Shown here piece after piece: positions 40,301 through 52,232 of a DNA stretch of 64,000 nt (the first letter of the stretch is position 1; every line of letters begins with the position of its first letter). The notes beneath the pieces were generated by a model. It searched no databases, was not told the origin of the DNA, and saw only the letters and a list, made by a program, of their open reading frames with translations. A program made the position numbers and the translations under genes. The DNA is taken from NCBI GenBank assembly GCA_030435675.1, contig CM059621.1, forward strand, positions 1,860,001 to 1,924,000, written 5' to 3'. The DNA comes from Steinernema hermaphroditum. Taxonomy: Eukaryota > Nematoda > Chromadorea > Rhabditida > Steinernematidae.

Positions 40301-43300
40301 TTTGAAATATGGATCAGAATCATTGCGATCTATGAAACATTGCACTTACTAGTAACAATAGGGCAGAAGATAGTCGGAGACTACGTGACGATACCTTGCC
40401 TGAAAAGAGAAAGGAAATTAAGCGTGAGTGTAACAAATAATGTTAAAATCGAACAGAGCATACCCCCTGAAGCAGACGAAACCGTTGTTCCAATTGAAGA
40501 AGTGAAGATGATAAACAGTCCATTTTCAACGCAGGTCGTCGAAAAAATAAACGGCATCAACCTGCCGATGCTCATCGACACCGGAGCAACGATCTCCATC
40601 GCGCACGAGTCTATGGCGACATTATTAACAGCCAAGCCTCGACGGATAGAGAGCGCAGCCATGGGCGCATCAGGACAGATGATTCAATTTAAGTCGGAAG
40701 CAACAGTATCACTGGAAATAGCCGGATATGAGACATACATAACAATGTACTTCACGGATAATGAGCACACGATCAACGACACGAACTACTCAGCAATCAT
40801 TGGCTGCAACGCATTAAAATCTCTACCGCCGATAACATTCGACTTCGCAATAGGACAGATGAAAATCTCTGGACGCAGCATACCATTGGGAATTCCGAAA
40901 AACACGCTATTATTGAATTTACCAGTGCGAGCGTGCAAAAACTACATTGTACCTCCCCAACGATGCACCGTAATCGACTGCGAAATCCAACAACGATTCT
41001 GCTACGCTGAAAGAGAATTCATGATCCACACAGCTGACGAAAACCTCGCGAAGCAGGAAATTTACCTCACTCCGTGCGTGATAAAACCCAAGACAGGCAA
41101 ATTTTGCATCTTACTCAACAATCCCACCAACGCGCCAGTACCAGTCTTTAAAGGTATGAAGATCGCCGCGGCATCGGTCCTCAAGAACGTCAAAGGACAA
41201 CTCATGGAAATCGGAGCACCACTCCAAGAACAGCAAGATAAGACCGTGGACCCCACCTTTAAGGTCGATTTAAGGAACGCCGAATGCTCACCGAACGAGA
41301 AAAAGAAGCTAGCGGAGCTTATCGACCGCCACAATGACGTCTTCAGCAAGAACAAATTCGACCTCGGCTCATGCACGGTCGAACCATACAAGATCCGCAC
41401 ATATACGGAAGTGCCAATCCAATCCAAGCCGTACCGCGTGCCCTACAAATATAAGGAAACACTCAATGAACACATTTCACAACTCGAAAAAGCAGGGATC
41501 ATACGCGAAGAGAATACCAGCTGGTTATCAAACCTGACAATCGTTGGCAAGAAAGACGGTTCCATCCGTCCATGCTTGGACATGCGCAAACTCAACGAAG
41601 TCATAGTACCCGACGGATTTCCGATTCCCAGGCTAGATTCAATCTTGAATACTATCGCACACGCAAAAATGTTCTCGAGTCTTGACCTCAACAGCGGGTT
41701 CTTCCAAATCCGAATCTCACCGGAATCTAAAGAAAAGTGTGGCATCTTGTTGGAAAACAAGACTTACGTTATGGAAAGAGTTCCATTCGGACTTAAGAAC
41801 GCATCCGCTGCGTTTGGTCGAGCCATGGCGAAGGTCCTCGAAGGTCTAGAAAGTGACGTCATTGTGTACGTTGACGACATATTAGTATTCACAAAATCGG
41901 ACGACTTCGATAAGCACCTGAAAGCACTGGAAAGAGTATTTGAACGCTTTCGCACATTCAAGTTAAAATTGTCACCAAAGAAATGCCACTTCGCACAGAA
42001 ATCAATTGACTTTTTGGGACATACCATTTCAGGCTCTGGATACACACCATCGATCAACAACGTAAAGGCCATCATAAATTTTCCCCGACCGAAAAATGCA
42101 AAAGAGACAAAGAGAATCCTAGGGATGTTCTCATTTTTTCGGAGATTTGTGCCCGGACACGCACAAATTGTGGAGCCACTGACGAGACTAACAGCAGAAC
42201 GCGTAAAATTTGAATGGACCGAAGAGCAAGAAAAAGCGTTTCAAAAGATCAAAGAGGTGCTAACATCAGCCCCAGTCCTCAGATTCCCTAGAGAAGATGC
42301 GCAGTACTACATTTTCGTGGATGCAAGTACGGTAGCAAGAGGCGCCCTTCTCGCGCAAAAATCGATAGAAAACGACAGGTGTTACAACGCAATCGCCTAC
42401 TATAGCAAGACGTTAACAAAGGCGGAAAAGAAATGGGCAGCAGTCCACTTAGAGTTATCTTCAATTGTAAGCGCATTACGAGAATTTCGCCCCTACATTT
42501 ATGGCAGCCCAATAACGGTGACGGTATTCACCGACCACAAGCCGTTAACATACCTGATGCAGAAATCATCCTCGAACGCTTGCCTCGCTCGGTGGCTCAT
42601 CGAACTCCAAGGGTATGATCTGAAAATACAGTACGTCGAAGGTAAAAAGAATTCGGTAGCTGACGCACTCTCCCGAATCGAAACTGAAGGAGTGACCCCC
42701 ACAGAAGTGCACGATATAATCGAATTCCCCCGATGCTTGGCCATAAACGAAACAGAGACGATCGATAAGCCGACCGCACTCAACCTGCTAATAACAAGAT
42801 CACAGGGCGGCGGGTTTCGACCAATCAACATGGCGCGCGAACAAAGAGAGGACGTCGTCCTCGCGGCCATTATCGATCACCTCGCCAGCAACAAACCTCT
42901 GCAGTTCAGTGAGGCGACACCAGAGAGCGACAGAAATTTCGCAGTGAGGCACATCGACCGCTTTAAGATCGGCAATGATAATTGCCTCTACTACACATTT
43001 TCGGCTATCAAAAAGACCGGAGAACATGAACGGGTTGCAGTAGCGGTACCGACCAAGTGGCGGAAACCGATTTTCGATCACATGCATGGATCAAAAGCTT
43101 CCGGTGGACACAGAGACACGAGATGCACAATGCACAAATTGAGACAATACTTTTGGCCCCACATGAGTTCTGACATTACTGAATGGTGCCGCGCGTGCAT
43201 CACGTGCCAAAAGACCTCGCACCGAAAGGCGCCGAAAGTGCCGATGAAATCGATCGTATCCAACACAATCTTTGCGATTGTGGCCGCCGACATATGTGGC

Positions 43301-44332
43301 CCGTTTCCTGAGACCGCTAATGGAAATCGCTACTACATGAACATCATTGACCTATTTTCGAAACACGTCGTCTCAATCCCACTCAAGGAATTGACGTCGG
43401 TTACGGTAGCCGACAACATCATGAAACATTTTGTGCTAATCTACGGCTGTTTTACGGAGTTACTAACAGATAACGCTAGCATTTTTACGTCACAATTTTT
43501 CAAATATTTTTGTGCGCTCCTGGAAATAGACAAAATCTACTCAACTCCCTATCACCATCAGGGAAATGGAGCAGTCGAACGCTCTTTTCGGACGTTCAAC
43601 TTGATGCTTCGAAAAACAATGCAGAACAGCACCTCCGACTTCGACGAACTGCTACCGTATACTCAGTGGGTTTATAACACCTCCATCTCGAGCGTTACGC
43701 ACGAAACACCGTTCACCCTCGTATTTGGAAGAGAGCCCATAATGGCGCTAGACAAAATCCTCAACCCTCGATCACATGAAACATTCAACAGCGAACAGAT
43801 TGAGGAATTCAGGGAAACATTGTTTGTGAACCTCAGGGAATCGTGGATAGCAGCGCACGAAAACGCCGAAATTGACCGCCAAAAACGGAAGGAAAAGTAC
43901 GACGAATCAGCCTCAGAAACTACGATAAAAGTCGGTGATCGAGTTTTATTGCACAATGAAGTACAAAAACCCGGGGTGTCTCGAAAATTCATGCTCCCGT
44001 GGATCGGCCAGTTCAGAGTAATCGAGATTAGTGACCCATATGCTGTCATCATAAGTTGTAAAAGTCCCCAGAGTAAGCCGAAAAGGGTTCATCTGAACCA
44101 AATTAAGAAATCCTATCAAGCCGTGGGTCCTGTGTTTACGTCTCGCCAGATGTCTCCCGTGGACAGTGATCTATTACAAAACGCAAAAGCCGAAGACGTT
44201 GAGGGAATGTGCGGCTTTGATCATAAACAGAGATTAACGCCAGAAAGCGCAAAGCGGGAAAGATCGCAGCCAAAACATCGACTTACGATCCCGCAGCGCC
44301 GACGCCCCTCCCAACGCGACAGCGCCATTTAA
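37387..44332 (+). pseudogene. Retroelement polyprotein, copy 2, frameshifted
   Basis: Identical in layout to copy 1. A tandem duplication of GTGATCG (39547-39553 and 39554-39560) shifts the frame at about residue 722, inside the Env-like part just after the dibasic R-R-S-R. Translation stops at 39604-39606. The downstream protease-RT-RNase H-integrase frame is open from about 39554 to 44332. W1931 and P2106 are as in copy 1. The Gag start is missing, as in copy 1. Confidence 0.9.
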
Positions 44333-44582
44333 ACGACCCGCCGACGACGACGCCGGACGAGGGTTACTGTAACTCCACTCATGAAGGCCCCGGCCTTCTC
44401 TTTTTTTACCTTTTTGCCCCGTTACTATTCTCGCGCCTCCCGTCCACATCGACGAGCGCGCACGTTTTTTTTCTTTCCACTCGTTAGTCTTTGCAGTCCC
44501 CTACTTACTCAGCTCCCGATTTCGCGTATCCACGGTTTATGGTTGCTTCAAAACAGCGCGATTTCAAACACTCATATCCTAC

Positions 44583-44934
44583 ATGCCTTGTTTAGACCAG
44601 CTGATGAGCGTGAGAGGGCAAGTTCATCACCTGGATCGGCCCGCACCGTACACGGCGATCGCCTGCACAAGAGGGAAAGCCGTACTCGCCCTGACGGATT
44701 TGACAATCGAAGCACCCGTAGTGGTTGACATCGCATCCACTACCAACTTCGTCGGTCCCGCACCGACTCTTTATAACTACCCAGTCCTTCCCGGAGAAAC
44801 GTTTAACCTCCTCGTCTACGTCCAGCGCAGCCATCCCGACGGAGGCCTGAGGCGCTATCATGGACCAAGAACGAAGCTGGCTAGTCTCTGGATGAAAGAC
44901 TGTGGTGCCTTCACTACGAATGCCACAGCGCTCG
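44583..44934 (+). pseudogene. Truncated retroelement second ORF, unit A
   Basis: The first about 117 codons match the 19889-21337 frame, up to T-T-N-A-T-A-L. After 44934 the frame runs on through junction filler and antisense srt-1 sequence to a stop at 45288-45290. The helicase is absent. Confidence 0.8.
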
Positions 44935-44986
44935 TACTGCTACGTACGTACTGCTACGTAATGCCACAGCGCTCGTACTGCTACGA
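44935..44986. other. Templated filler at unit A/B junction
   Basis: 52 bp between the end of the inverted segment and the start of srt-1. It consists of repeated TACTGCTACGTA words and a re-copied AATGCCACAGCGCTCG that also lies immediately to the left (44918-44934). Such local re-copying is typical of polymerase-theta end joining or template switching. Confidence 0.8.
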
Positions 44987-45474
44987 ATGCCTTCGGTTCA
45001 GAGCAAGTACCTCGCTGGCGCAGCAGTACATCATCCAGAAAACTACAAGCCATCTTCAAGTCATTTTAACACATTTTCTTACCTATACTACTCTCAGCCA
45101 CATAGGAAACCCATATTCCGCTGTTGCAATGGTTTATGCCTTGCATCGAGAAGAATCCAGCAAAGATGACCGCATGGAACAGGTTGATGATGTCCAGCAC
45201 AGTGTTAAAAACGATGATCTTATAACAGGGATGCCAGATGTGAGGTGGTCGCCTACAAACAAATTCCAACTTCGGTTGCTTGTCGAATAACCTACATGAA
45301 AACTGAAAGAACGAAAAGGCAAATGAAGACAGCGACGATGCCGAAAACCAGGTATATCATTCCAAATGTCCTGGCCCACTGTTCGCCTCCTTTAATGCCG
45401 CCATCAGTGCCGTTCAGAACCAGGCTCAGCGAGCCGTTCTGTGTGCAGAATGGGAGCATATGGAAGATTAATCT
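44987..45474 (-). pseudogene. Front half of srt-1, unit B
   Basis: As at 30184-30628, but here exon 3 continues from 45042 through S-E-V-L-A-L-N-R, the end of TM3, before meeting junction filler at 44986. This shows what the original exon looked like. It has the same one-base shift after TM1. Confidence 0.75.
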
Positions 45475-46502
45475 GAAAGTGTGGCCCATCGAACCTTTAG
45501 TTACAGAAATTCTAACATAGCCGAGTCTTTCGTTAGCGTCGCTTAACACGGACACAACACTGGTGTTATTAAACGTTAACTATGTTATTTTGACCGAGCA
45601 CACATTTGTTTTTAGCTCACTTAACAGTAAATTAAATAAAACGTTTTCATCGAATAACGTATTTATTATGAAACGCCCGTAAACGTTTCCTGTTTATAAA
45701 TCGTCACAGTCGCGGACGAGAAAGTTGACCGCCAGATTTCCACAATTAGGATCAGTCGCTTGCCGTGTGTGAAAAAGCCGTCCCTGGCGGGACACTGGAA
45801 CAGCGCATCAACTCGCACCATTAGCTGACAATCATGTGAGGCCAACCAAAAAAAGTTCCACCACATTTTTACAGTTTACACGCGTTTTGCGTGCTAAGGG
45901 TAGCCTCGCACATGAAGACAATAATGGCCTTTCGGTGAAAACACCTATGTACGACAGGTGACAACCTCGGTGATCATCAAAAAAGCTGAACCTGGCCCAA
46001 AATCTGGACTTAAAATTTTGTTTTGGCGTTGTATCAGCTGTCATTTCAACTTACTTTGTGCGCAGCACTCTTAGTTTAGTTCTTTGTCGAAATAACTACA
46101 TTTATTCTAATACGAACAGAGGAGTTACTTAGCGGGCACAAGTACCTTGATTCTATTGTTTTTGACTTTTCGATGTCGATGTCATACAAATCAACGATTC
46201 AGAAAATTGGTCTTTATATCATGATATGCTCTTTTGCACATTCCAGCTGGTAATGCGAAAAAAGGACTAAACAGAAAACGTGAAAGACATGCGTATGGAA
46301 GGTCTTTATGTGGGAATGTCTTTTGCTTATGTACACCGAACCACAGCGAATCTTGTAGCCACCTTTTGTTATACGCCTTGAAATAAAAGGTAACGGACGA
46401 GATAGCAAAAACACAAGTGAGTCTCTTTTGTTTTATAAGGGTGTGTCATACAATAACATTTACCGGCTATTGTTCTACTACGACTTCTTTGTCCTCCGAA
46501 CG
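45475..46502. other. Intergenic, unit B
   Basis: Copy of 30629-31656. Nothing further seen. Confidence 0.5.
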
Positions 46503-47482
46503 CTACAAATTCCGTTCGTTAGAACGTTGCCCGAAATTGTGAGAATTTGTACCAGAATTACTTGAAAACATAAATTTGAACTTCGCCATCAGTAAGTACT
46601 CATTTTCGTAGCATCTATTATTAGTGTATCCGAAACTATTTGTATTCGGGCCTTGTTCTTCGGGAATCGCAGAACTCGCCGATTGCACTGACTGACCAGG
46701 ATTAGCTTGGTATTGTTTTACTATGCTCTGTAATGCGCTATCGATGATGCTGGGAAGTGTTGAGTTTAAGTTGGAAACTTTGTGGTAATTTAATTCCGAG
46801 GTATTCATAATACATACAATTTTAATGCCGTTTTGCTGTGAGACTCCGACGTCTGCGCTGCCAGCTGAAGATGGGATCCCGCTCCGTCCGCTGCGACTTG
46901 ATTCAAGCTCTTCGCCACTTCAACGCCCGCGCATACTAATGGGACCACTGATCGTTCTTCTCGGATGCCATCTCCAGCCGAAGCCAGAGGAAAATCAGCG
47001 ACTACGGTGTGATTAGTGCCTTTTTGTGCATATATGACGTCTCGCAAGGTGTAAGCCTTCGATACGAGAAGATAAACTCGTAAACGCGTAAACTCGTTTG
47101 CTGTGAGACCGTTGATTTGGGAATATGTAACAAATCGGTTTGCTTTGAAAGCAAAATGTCGCTTGCTGACTGGAATATATTTGTACCTATTGGCTAAAGT
47201 TAATGATCGCATTGCGTCACGAAGGCGTTTTATAAGTACAGGCAAACGACATGCATCTTCTGATAAAGTTATGGAAGAAATTTCGATAGAGTAGACGACA
47301 TCCGAGTGCAGCACAGAAATCAGCTTGCGTGGGCCCCGAAGCTGAGAATTGAATTCGATGCCGTCGAGATGGTGGAGCACGGCAAGCGAAGTCGCCGCAC
47401 CTGAGCGCGCGGACGTCGGAGTTGAAACGATTCTTCTGGTTGAGTAATCGATGCGGGCCCTAAAATTTACTGCAAAATTCAC
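46503..47482 (-). CDS. Unidentified ORF pair, unit B
   Basis: Copy of 31657-32636 with the same two frames and ATGA overlap. No domain recognised. Confidence 0.25.
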
Positions 47483-47532
47483 TCGTGCCAGCTCGCGATG
47501 TATTACCTTTTTGTCGCCCTGCTATCGTCCAA

Positions 47533-48661
47533 TCAACGTGTCTTAACCGATGTCACATGCACCACTGTACCACTTTTACTGCTATTCCGGAATCTGATAA
47601 CAAAGGTCCGCCAATCTCTTCTTATTTCGGCATTGCAGCACAAATACACAATTCCACCAAGCCCAACCTCTGCACGGAAAATGTATCCATCGATCCATTG
47701 AACTGATCCAGGTAAAACGAAGAATAGGACGATAGTTGCGTACGAAAGACCGCAGATCAGAGTCACTTGTAACAGCAGCTAAAGCTCTCCAGAGTTAGTG
47801 CACAATAGAGGAATAATCAAGCTTACTACGATCTTTGCCTTCGTCATATAGGCTGAATTGACTTTGCGGACCTTCCAGAAAATGGTGAGAATGAGGAGAA
47901 CGTAAACAACAGATAGAACAACAATAAAAGTTGAATCGTTATAAAACAAAGCCATGTTCTTGTACTAAGTGACTCGAATTAGCATTCAATTGTGCTGAAC
48001 GAAAACTACTTACTTGATTCCTGTCGATTATGGGCACTCTGCTGTCGTCCACACCCGAGTAAGGATTCGGGCTTCCCACGTGGTTGACAGAAGTAACTAT
48101 GACTGGCGGGATGAAAAACAAGTAATAGCCCGAATAGACTACTATCGCGATCATCCAAACATAAACTATATTTCCCTCGAAAAGCCAGGATGTCGATTTG
48201 CACTGGATTATATCGGCTAATCGATTCAAAGCCAACAGACTGGCGGACGTGGTCTGAGTGACTCGCAAGGCGTTAATCGTAGAGCCCATAAGATAGGTCA
48301 CAGCTGGACTACAGCAGTAGACGGCTCCCGTGTAAAACAAGTAGGGCTGAACAGCAGTCAACAACGCAAGAAAGATGAGGTCTTGAACGCCGATAAAGAT
48401 CATAATACGGTAGCATGAATGCTTGGCGTACTTGCCCTGTAGCAGAGACATCAGTACTGGGATGTATATGGACTAAATAGTGATGTCCAAATAATGTTTG
48501 CATGGAGAATGGTGACATACGAGAAACACAGTGCCCATTGAAACGTATATTGCGCAGTGAAGAGGTCTGGAGACACCCTTCTGGCACCACTCCTCCTTTG
48601 TCATGGCTGAACAACTGTAGAGACGATTATACTCATTTGGATCGAACAGAAAAACGTTCAT
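47533..48661 (-). CDS. srt-like chemoreceptor GPCR (srt-2), complete, unit B
   Basis: Copy of 32687-33815 with the same four exons (48661-48521, 48472-48014, 47958-47827, 47778-47533) and an intact frame. I see no coding difference from unit A, so this is an extra full-length copy of a probably functional receptor. Confidence 0.87.
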
Positions 48662-50363
48662 CTTCCGAATTTGGCGTTGCCCTATAATCAACAAGCTAAT
48701 GAAGCATTTTGAGAGGATCATGCAGCGCATTCAACTCCGCAAGAGCGGTCTACTCTGCCACACCATGTCACGGAGCATAGAAATCAATGGCATGGACTAC
48801 AGGTGAGAGAGCCAAAACAACCATTTGAGTTAGGTCAGGGAGCGAAAGACTTCACCGATTGCGTCCTAGTGAAAATTAAAGACCAACGTATCTGTACAAA
48901 CATCAATTAACCAGATTACAAATAGTAATGTGGCTACCCACGTAGCCGGAACAAAAAAAATTCTTGTTTTTCGTGAGAGCGCATGTGAGAGAATACTTGG
49001 TAATCAGACAATAGCGGAGTCAACAGACGAATTGTGCTCACTCTACTCATTGAGACTTAGACTCTACCAGTCCGAAAGACCTGTCTACGCCAAAATGGGA
49101 CTACCCTTGACAGACTCGAAGCTGTAAATAAAAAAAAACGACAAAATAAAGCACTTTTCAGACTGTCTCACAAACGACGTCGGATTTGTAGGAGACCAGT
49201 AAAACTATTACATAAAACAGTTTTTCGCCGAACCACATCTCGTCAAGAAGACCGTCAAAGCCGCCAAAACACCCGCGCTTCGCAACCTGAAGACACGCTC
49301 CCACGTCAAAGTCTGCACTGCCAACCGATGACTTTGACTCCCATACAACCGGAAGCAGAATGTAGCTTCAATTTTTGACCACTGTTTAGTACAAAGGCTT
49401 TTGTGGGGAAATGTGATCCATGTTATTAAACCAGAAAGGGAAAATGCCACCAAAAACACGCAGCTTTCTAATGAGTCCGTGTAGACGTGAATGGATAACC
49501 GGCGCGTTCGTTGGTCCGGGAATGTAAGTGTTTTCCTGTGCCCACGGCAGCGGTTCGTTTCAAACAGCATTGAGCCGATTCTGATCGAACACAAACCGGC
49601 TCACAATTACCCACAGAGACCGTTTAGAACAGACTATGTCCGGCAGGTAACCACACACAATGAGGAAGCGGAGGAGAACCGAACCGAACCGAGCATCGAA
49701 TGAAACGCGTTCGCAATGAACCACGCAGACAATTCGTAAGCAATCGATTCACCATACCTCAAACCTAGCTGCGAAGCCTTCCGTTCGTTTTTAGTTAAAC
49801 TCAAAAATAAAAACGACTCTATGAGTATGAGCAACAATCTCGCCGCCCGCAGTGCTATTGGTGTCTTCATAAGGTATTTGGTGTGTTTACTACCGAAAGG
49901 ACGCTGATGTCTAGTGGAACGCACCCAGCCGCCTGGGTCGGCTAGCCATTCAGCTGACTTAAGCGTCCGGATCACTGGTACATACAGCTGATCCGAAAAT
50001 CGTAATAAATACTCCGTCTCGAGTTTGTCCGTCTCTGTGGGAGAGAACAACCGAACAGAGGAACTAGCTGTGTATTTGAAGGATTTTCTCTGATCATCTG
50101 AGCTGTTGAACGTCTGACAGATCAACGAGATGCTTGTTTATTACCGAACTAGTTGATGAGACTTCACCCATCCGGAGCTGCAGCTATAGAATTGCTAGCT
50201 AAACTTGCCTTCCAATCATAGGATAAGCGTTGTATGTCATAATTTGATTCTTTACAAACACGGTACTTAAAAACAGTTGCATTTCAGAACAGTTGTCTGA
50301 TCAAATATTGGTCTAGCAAATCAACAAATGACAAAATCCGATATCAACACTTAACTGAAAAAA
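48662..50363. other. Intergenic between srt-2 and srt-3, unit B
   Basis: Copy of 33816-35517 with A to G at 48869. No gene supported. Confidence 0.5.
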
Positions 50364-51207
50364 TCAGCATTTTTGAACAGACGTCACATGTACCACGCTA
50401 ACACGTTTCTTCCCTTTCCACATTCTGGTGAAACAGGTTTTCCAGTCATTTCTGATTTCACGATTGCAGCACAAATATATAATTCCACCGAGTCCTGCTT
50501 CAACACGGAAAACATAGGCGTTTAACCACTGAAGAGATTTGGGCGTCAGGAAGAAGCAGATTGAGGTTGCATAGACGAGTCCGGAGATCATGCTGACCTG
50601 CACTATCAACTGTATACAGTACAATTAGGACGATTACAAAAAGTGCCTACGCTTACCTTGATCTTTGCTTTTGTCATATTAACTGTACTGACAGCGCGCA
50701 GTTTCCAGAACACTATGACGATAAATAGAACATAAAGCGTTGACAACACAGTAAGGAAAGCAACATCGTGATAAAGTACGTTTATGCTCACATACTAAAC
50801 CTTGTGATAAATCTTTAAAATCTATAGAACATCTTTACCTCTTTGATGTTGATTGTTGGGACTCTTCTGTCGTTTACACCAAAGTAAGGATTTGGACTAC
50901 CCACCCGATTTGTAGATGAAATCAGGACTGGTGGAAAGAACAGAAAATTATAGCCTGAATATGCTACCACCAGGGCCATCCAACCATAAACTCTATTTTC
51001 TTCGAAAAGCCAACGCATCCATTTGAATTCGATTATGTCAGAAAAACGATTCAGTGCTAGCAGAGTGGACGTGCAGGTTTGAGTGCTCCACAGGAACTTA
51101 AACAAACAGCCCAATATATAAATAACGGTTGGGCTACAGCAGTAGACGGCTCCCACATAGAACACGTAGGGTTGAATGATAGTGAGGATCAGTAGCAGTA
51201 TAATGTC
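50364..51207 (-). pseudogene. srt-3 lacking its 5' end, unit B
   Basis: Copy of 35518-36361, cut at the same base in TM2 and joined to the same inverted-segment end. Confidence 0.8.
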
Positions 51208-52232
51208 TTGTTAAAATTTCTATAGCGTGTGTGTATGTGTGAACGGGAGCGGAGTCATTCGATGAGCGGTCGCTTTCAGACAGCAAACAAAAGTGCTGAC
51301 TATGGCCAGCATCGATCGGTCGACCACAAAAAATGAAACCCTTAAAGGCCCGGTCATAGTTGCGGAAACTGTGACCGGCCTTAAAGAGCTACATGCGCCA
51401 CAAAGAGCCACAAGCGACAGTTCGCAACAGACTGGCTCACTACCACTATGCCTTCGAGAATGATAGCCCACCAAGTGTATACCCTCGGTCTAGCCCAACC
51501 ATATGACTGTACGTGACTGGCAGACTGGCAGACGACTTCATCCCTGGCGCGGCGTAGATGTCGAACCGGTCTTAGACGGCGCACTTCACGGGGCATCTGG
51601 GAATCGGCAAATCTTCACCTGCGGCAGCGGAACATCCTTTGCGGCACAGCGGACGCTTCTGAGCTTGCATCTGATGGTCCGTGCTCGGGGAGTTGCGTCT
51701 TCGCTGGTCCTCAGAGCGTCGGCGACATCAGAGCTTCCTCAGAGCTTCGGGATGACATCTCACGCAGCGTCGGGCGTCGGATTCCTGGCGTCGGACATCT
51801 TGTTGTCAATGGTGGTGGGACTACGGCTTCCGGGTGTCCCAATTCCCTCTGAAAGCCGGAACAGTCACAACTATCACGGGGTTTGCCATCTGACAGCAGA
51901 CACATAGAGAGCGAATGAGGGACCGACCGCTCGCCACCGCGACACAAGTGAGAGTGTGACATAGAGTTCAATATAAATCAAAATATAAATCTTCCACCAC
52001 GAGGTTCTCCACAAATAGTTTGTGATCGCTGTGAACATCAATGAAAGATCTCCTTCGTGCCAAAGAATAATGCAGCAGTTCGTCCATTTTAACTGCCATG
52101 ATTAGTCTTCTTAACATCTACCGAAAAACTTATTGTTTTGACATTTCTTATCCAAACATCATCTACCAAGCCGGATCAAGAAATGTAGCCGCGTACAAAG
52201 GTGTTATTGAGATGTTTAGTGTTTAAGTTTTT

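Larger units (their letters stand above)
36362..44934 (+). mobile_element. Inverted duplicate of 20986-29551 carrying the retroelement polyprotein, unit A
   Basis: 8573 bp equal to the reverse complement of 20986-29551 apart from a 7-bp tandem duplication at 39547-39560. It includes the dispersed repeat and hairpin, the chemoreceptor 5' fragment, the whole polyprotein frame and the first about 117 codons of the second ORF. It carries the same 5' truncation and chemoreceptor fusion as copy 1, so it arose by duplication of DNA, not by a new retrotransposition. Confidence 0.9.
30183..44986. repeat. Tandem array unit A (about 14.8 kb)
   Basis: First unit of a direct array. Its sequence recurs at +14846 up to position about 39550 and at +14839 after a 7-bp difference. 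It contains the srt-1 front half, an unidentified ORF pair, srt-2, truncated srt-3 and an inverted copy of 20986-29551. Its left edge is 42 bp shorter than those of units B and C because of the fold-back junction. Confidence 0.9.

Noticed and set aside
44583..45290. A 235-codon fusion gene at the unit junction
   Set aside because: Only the first about 117 codons are retroelement sequence; the rest reads through filler and antisense srt-1, so it is an accidental frame.
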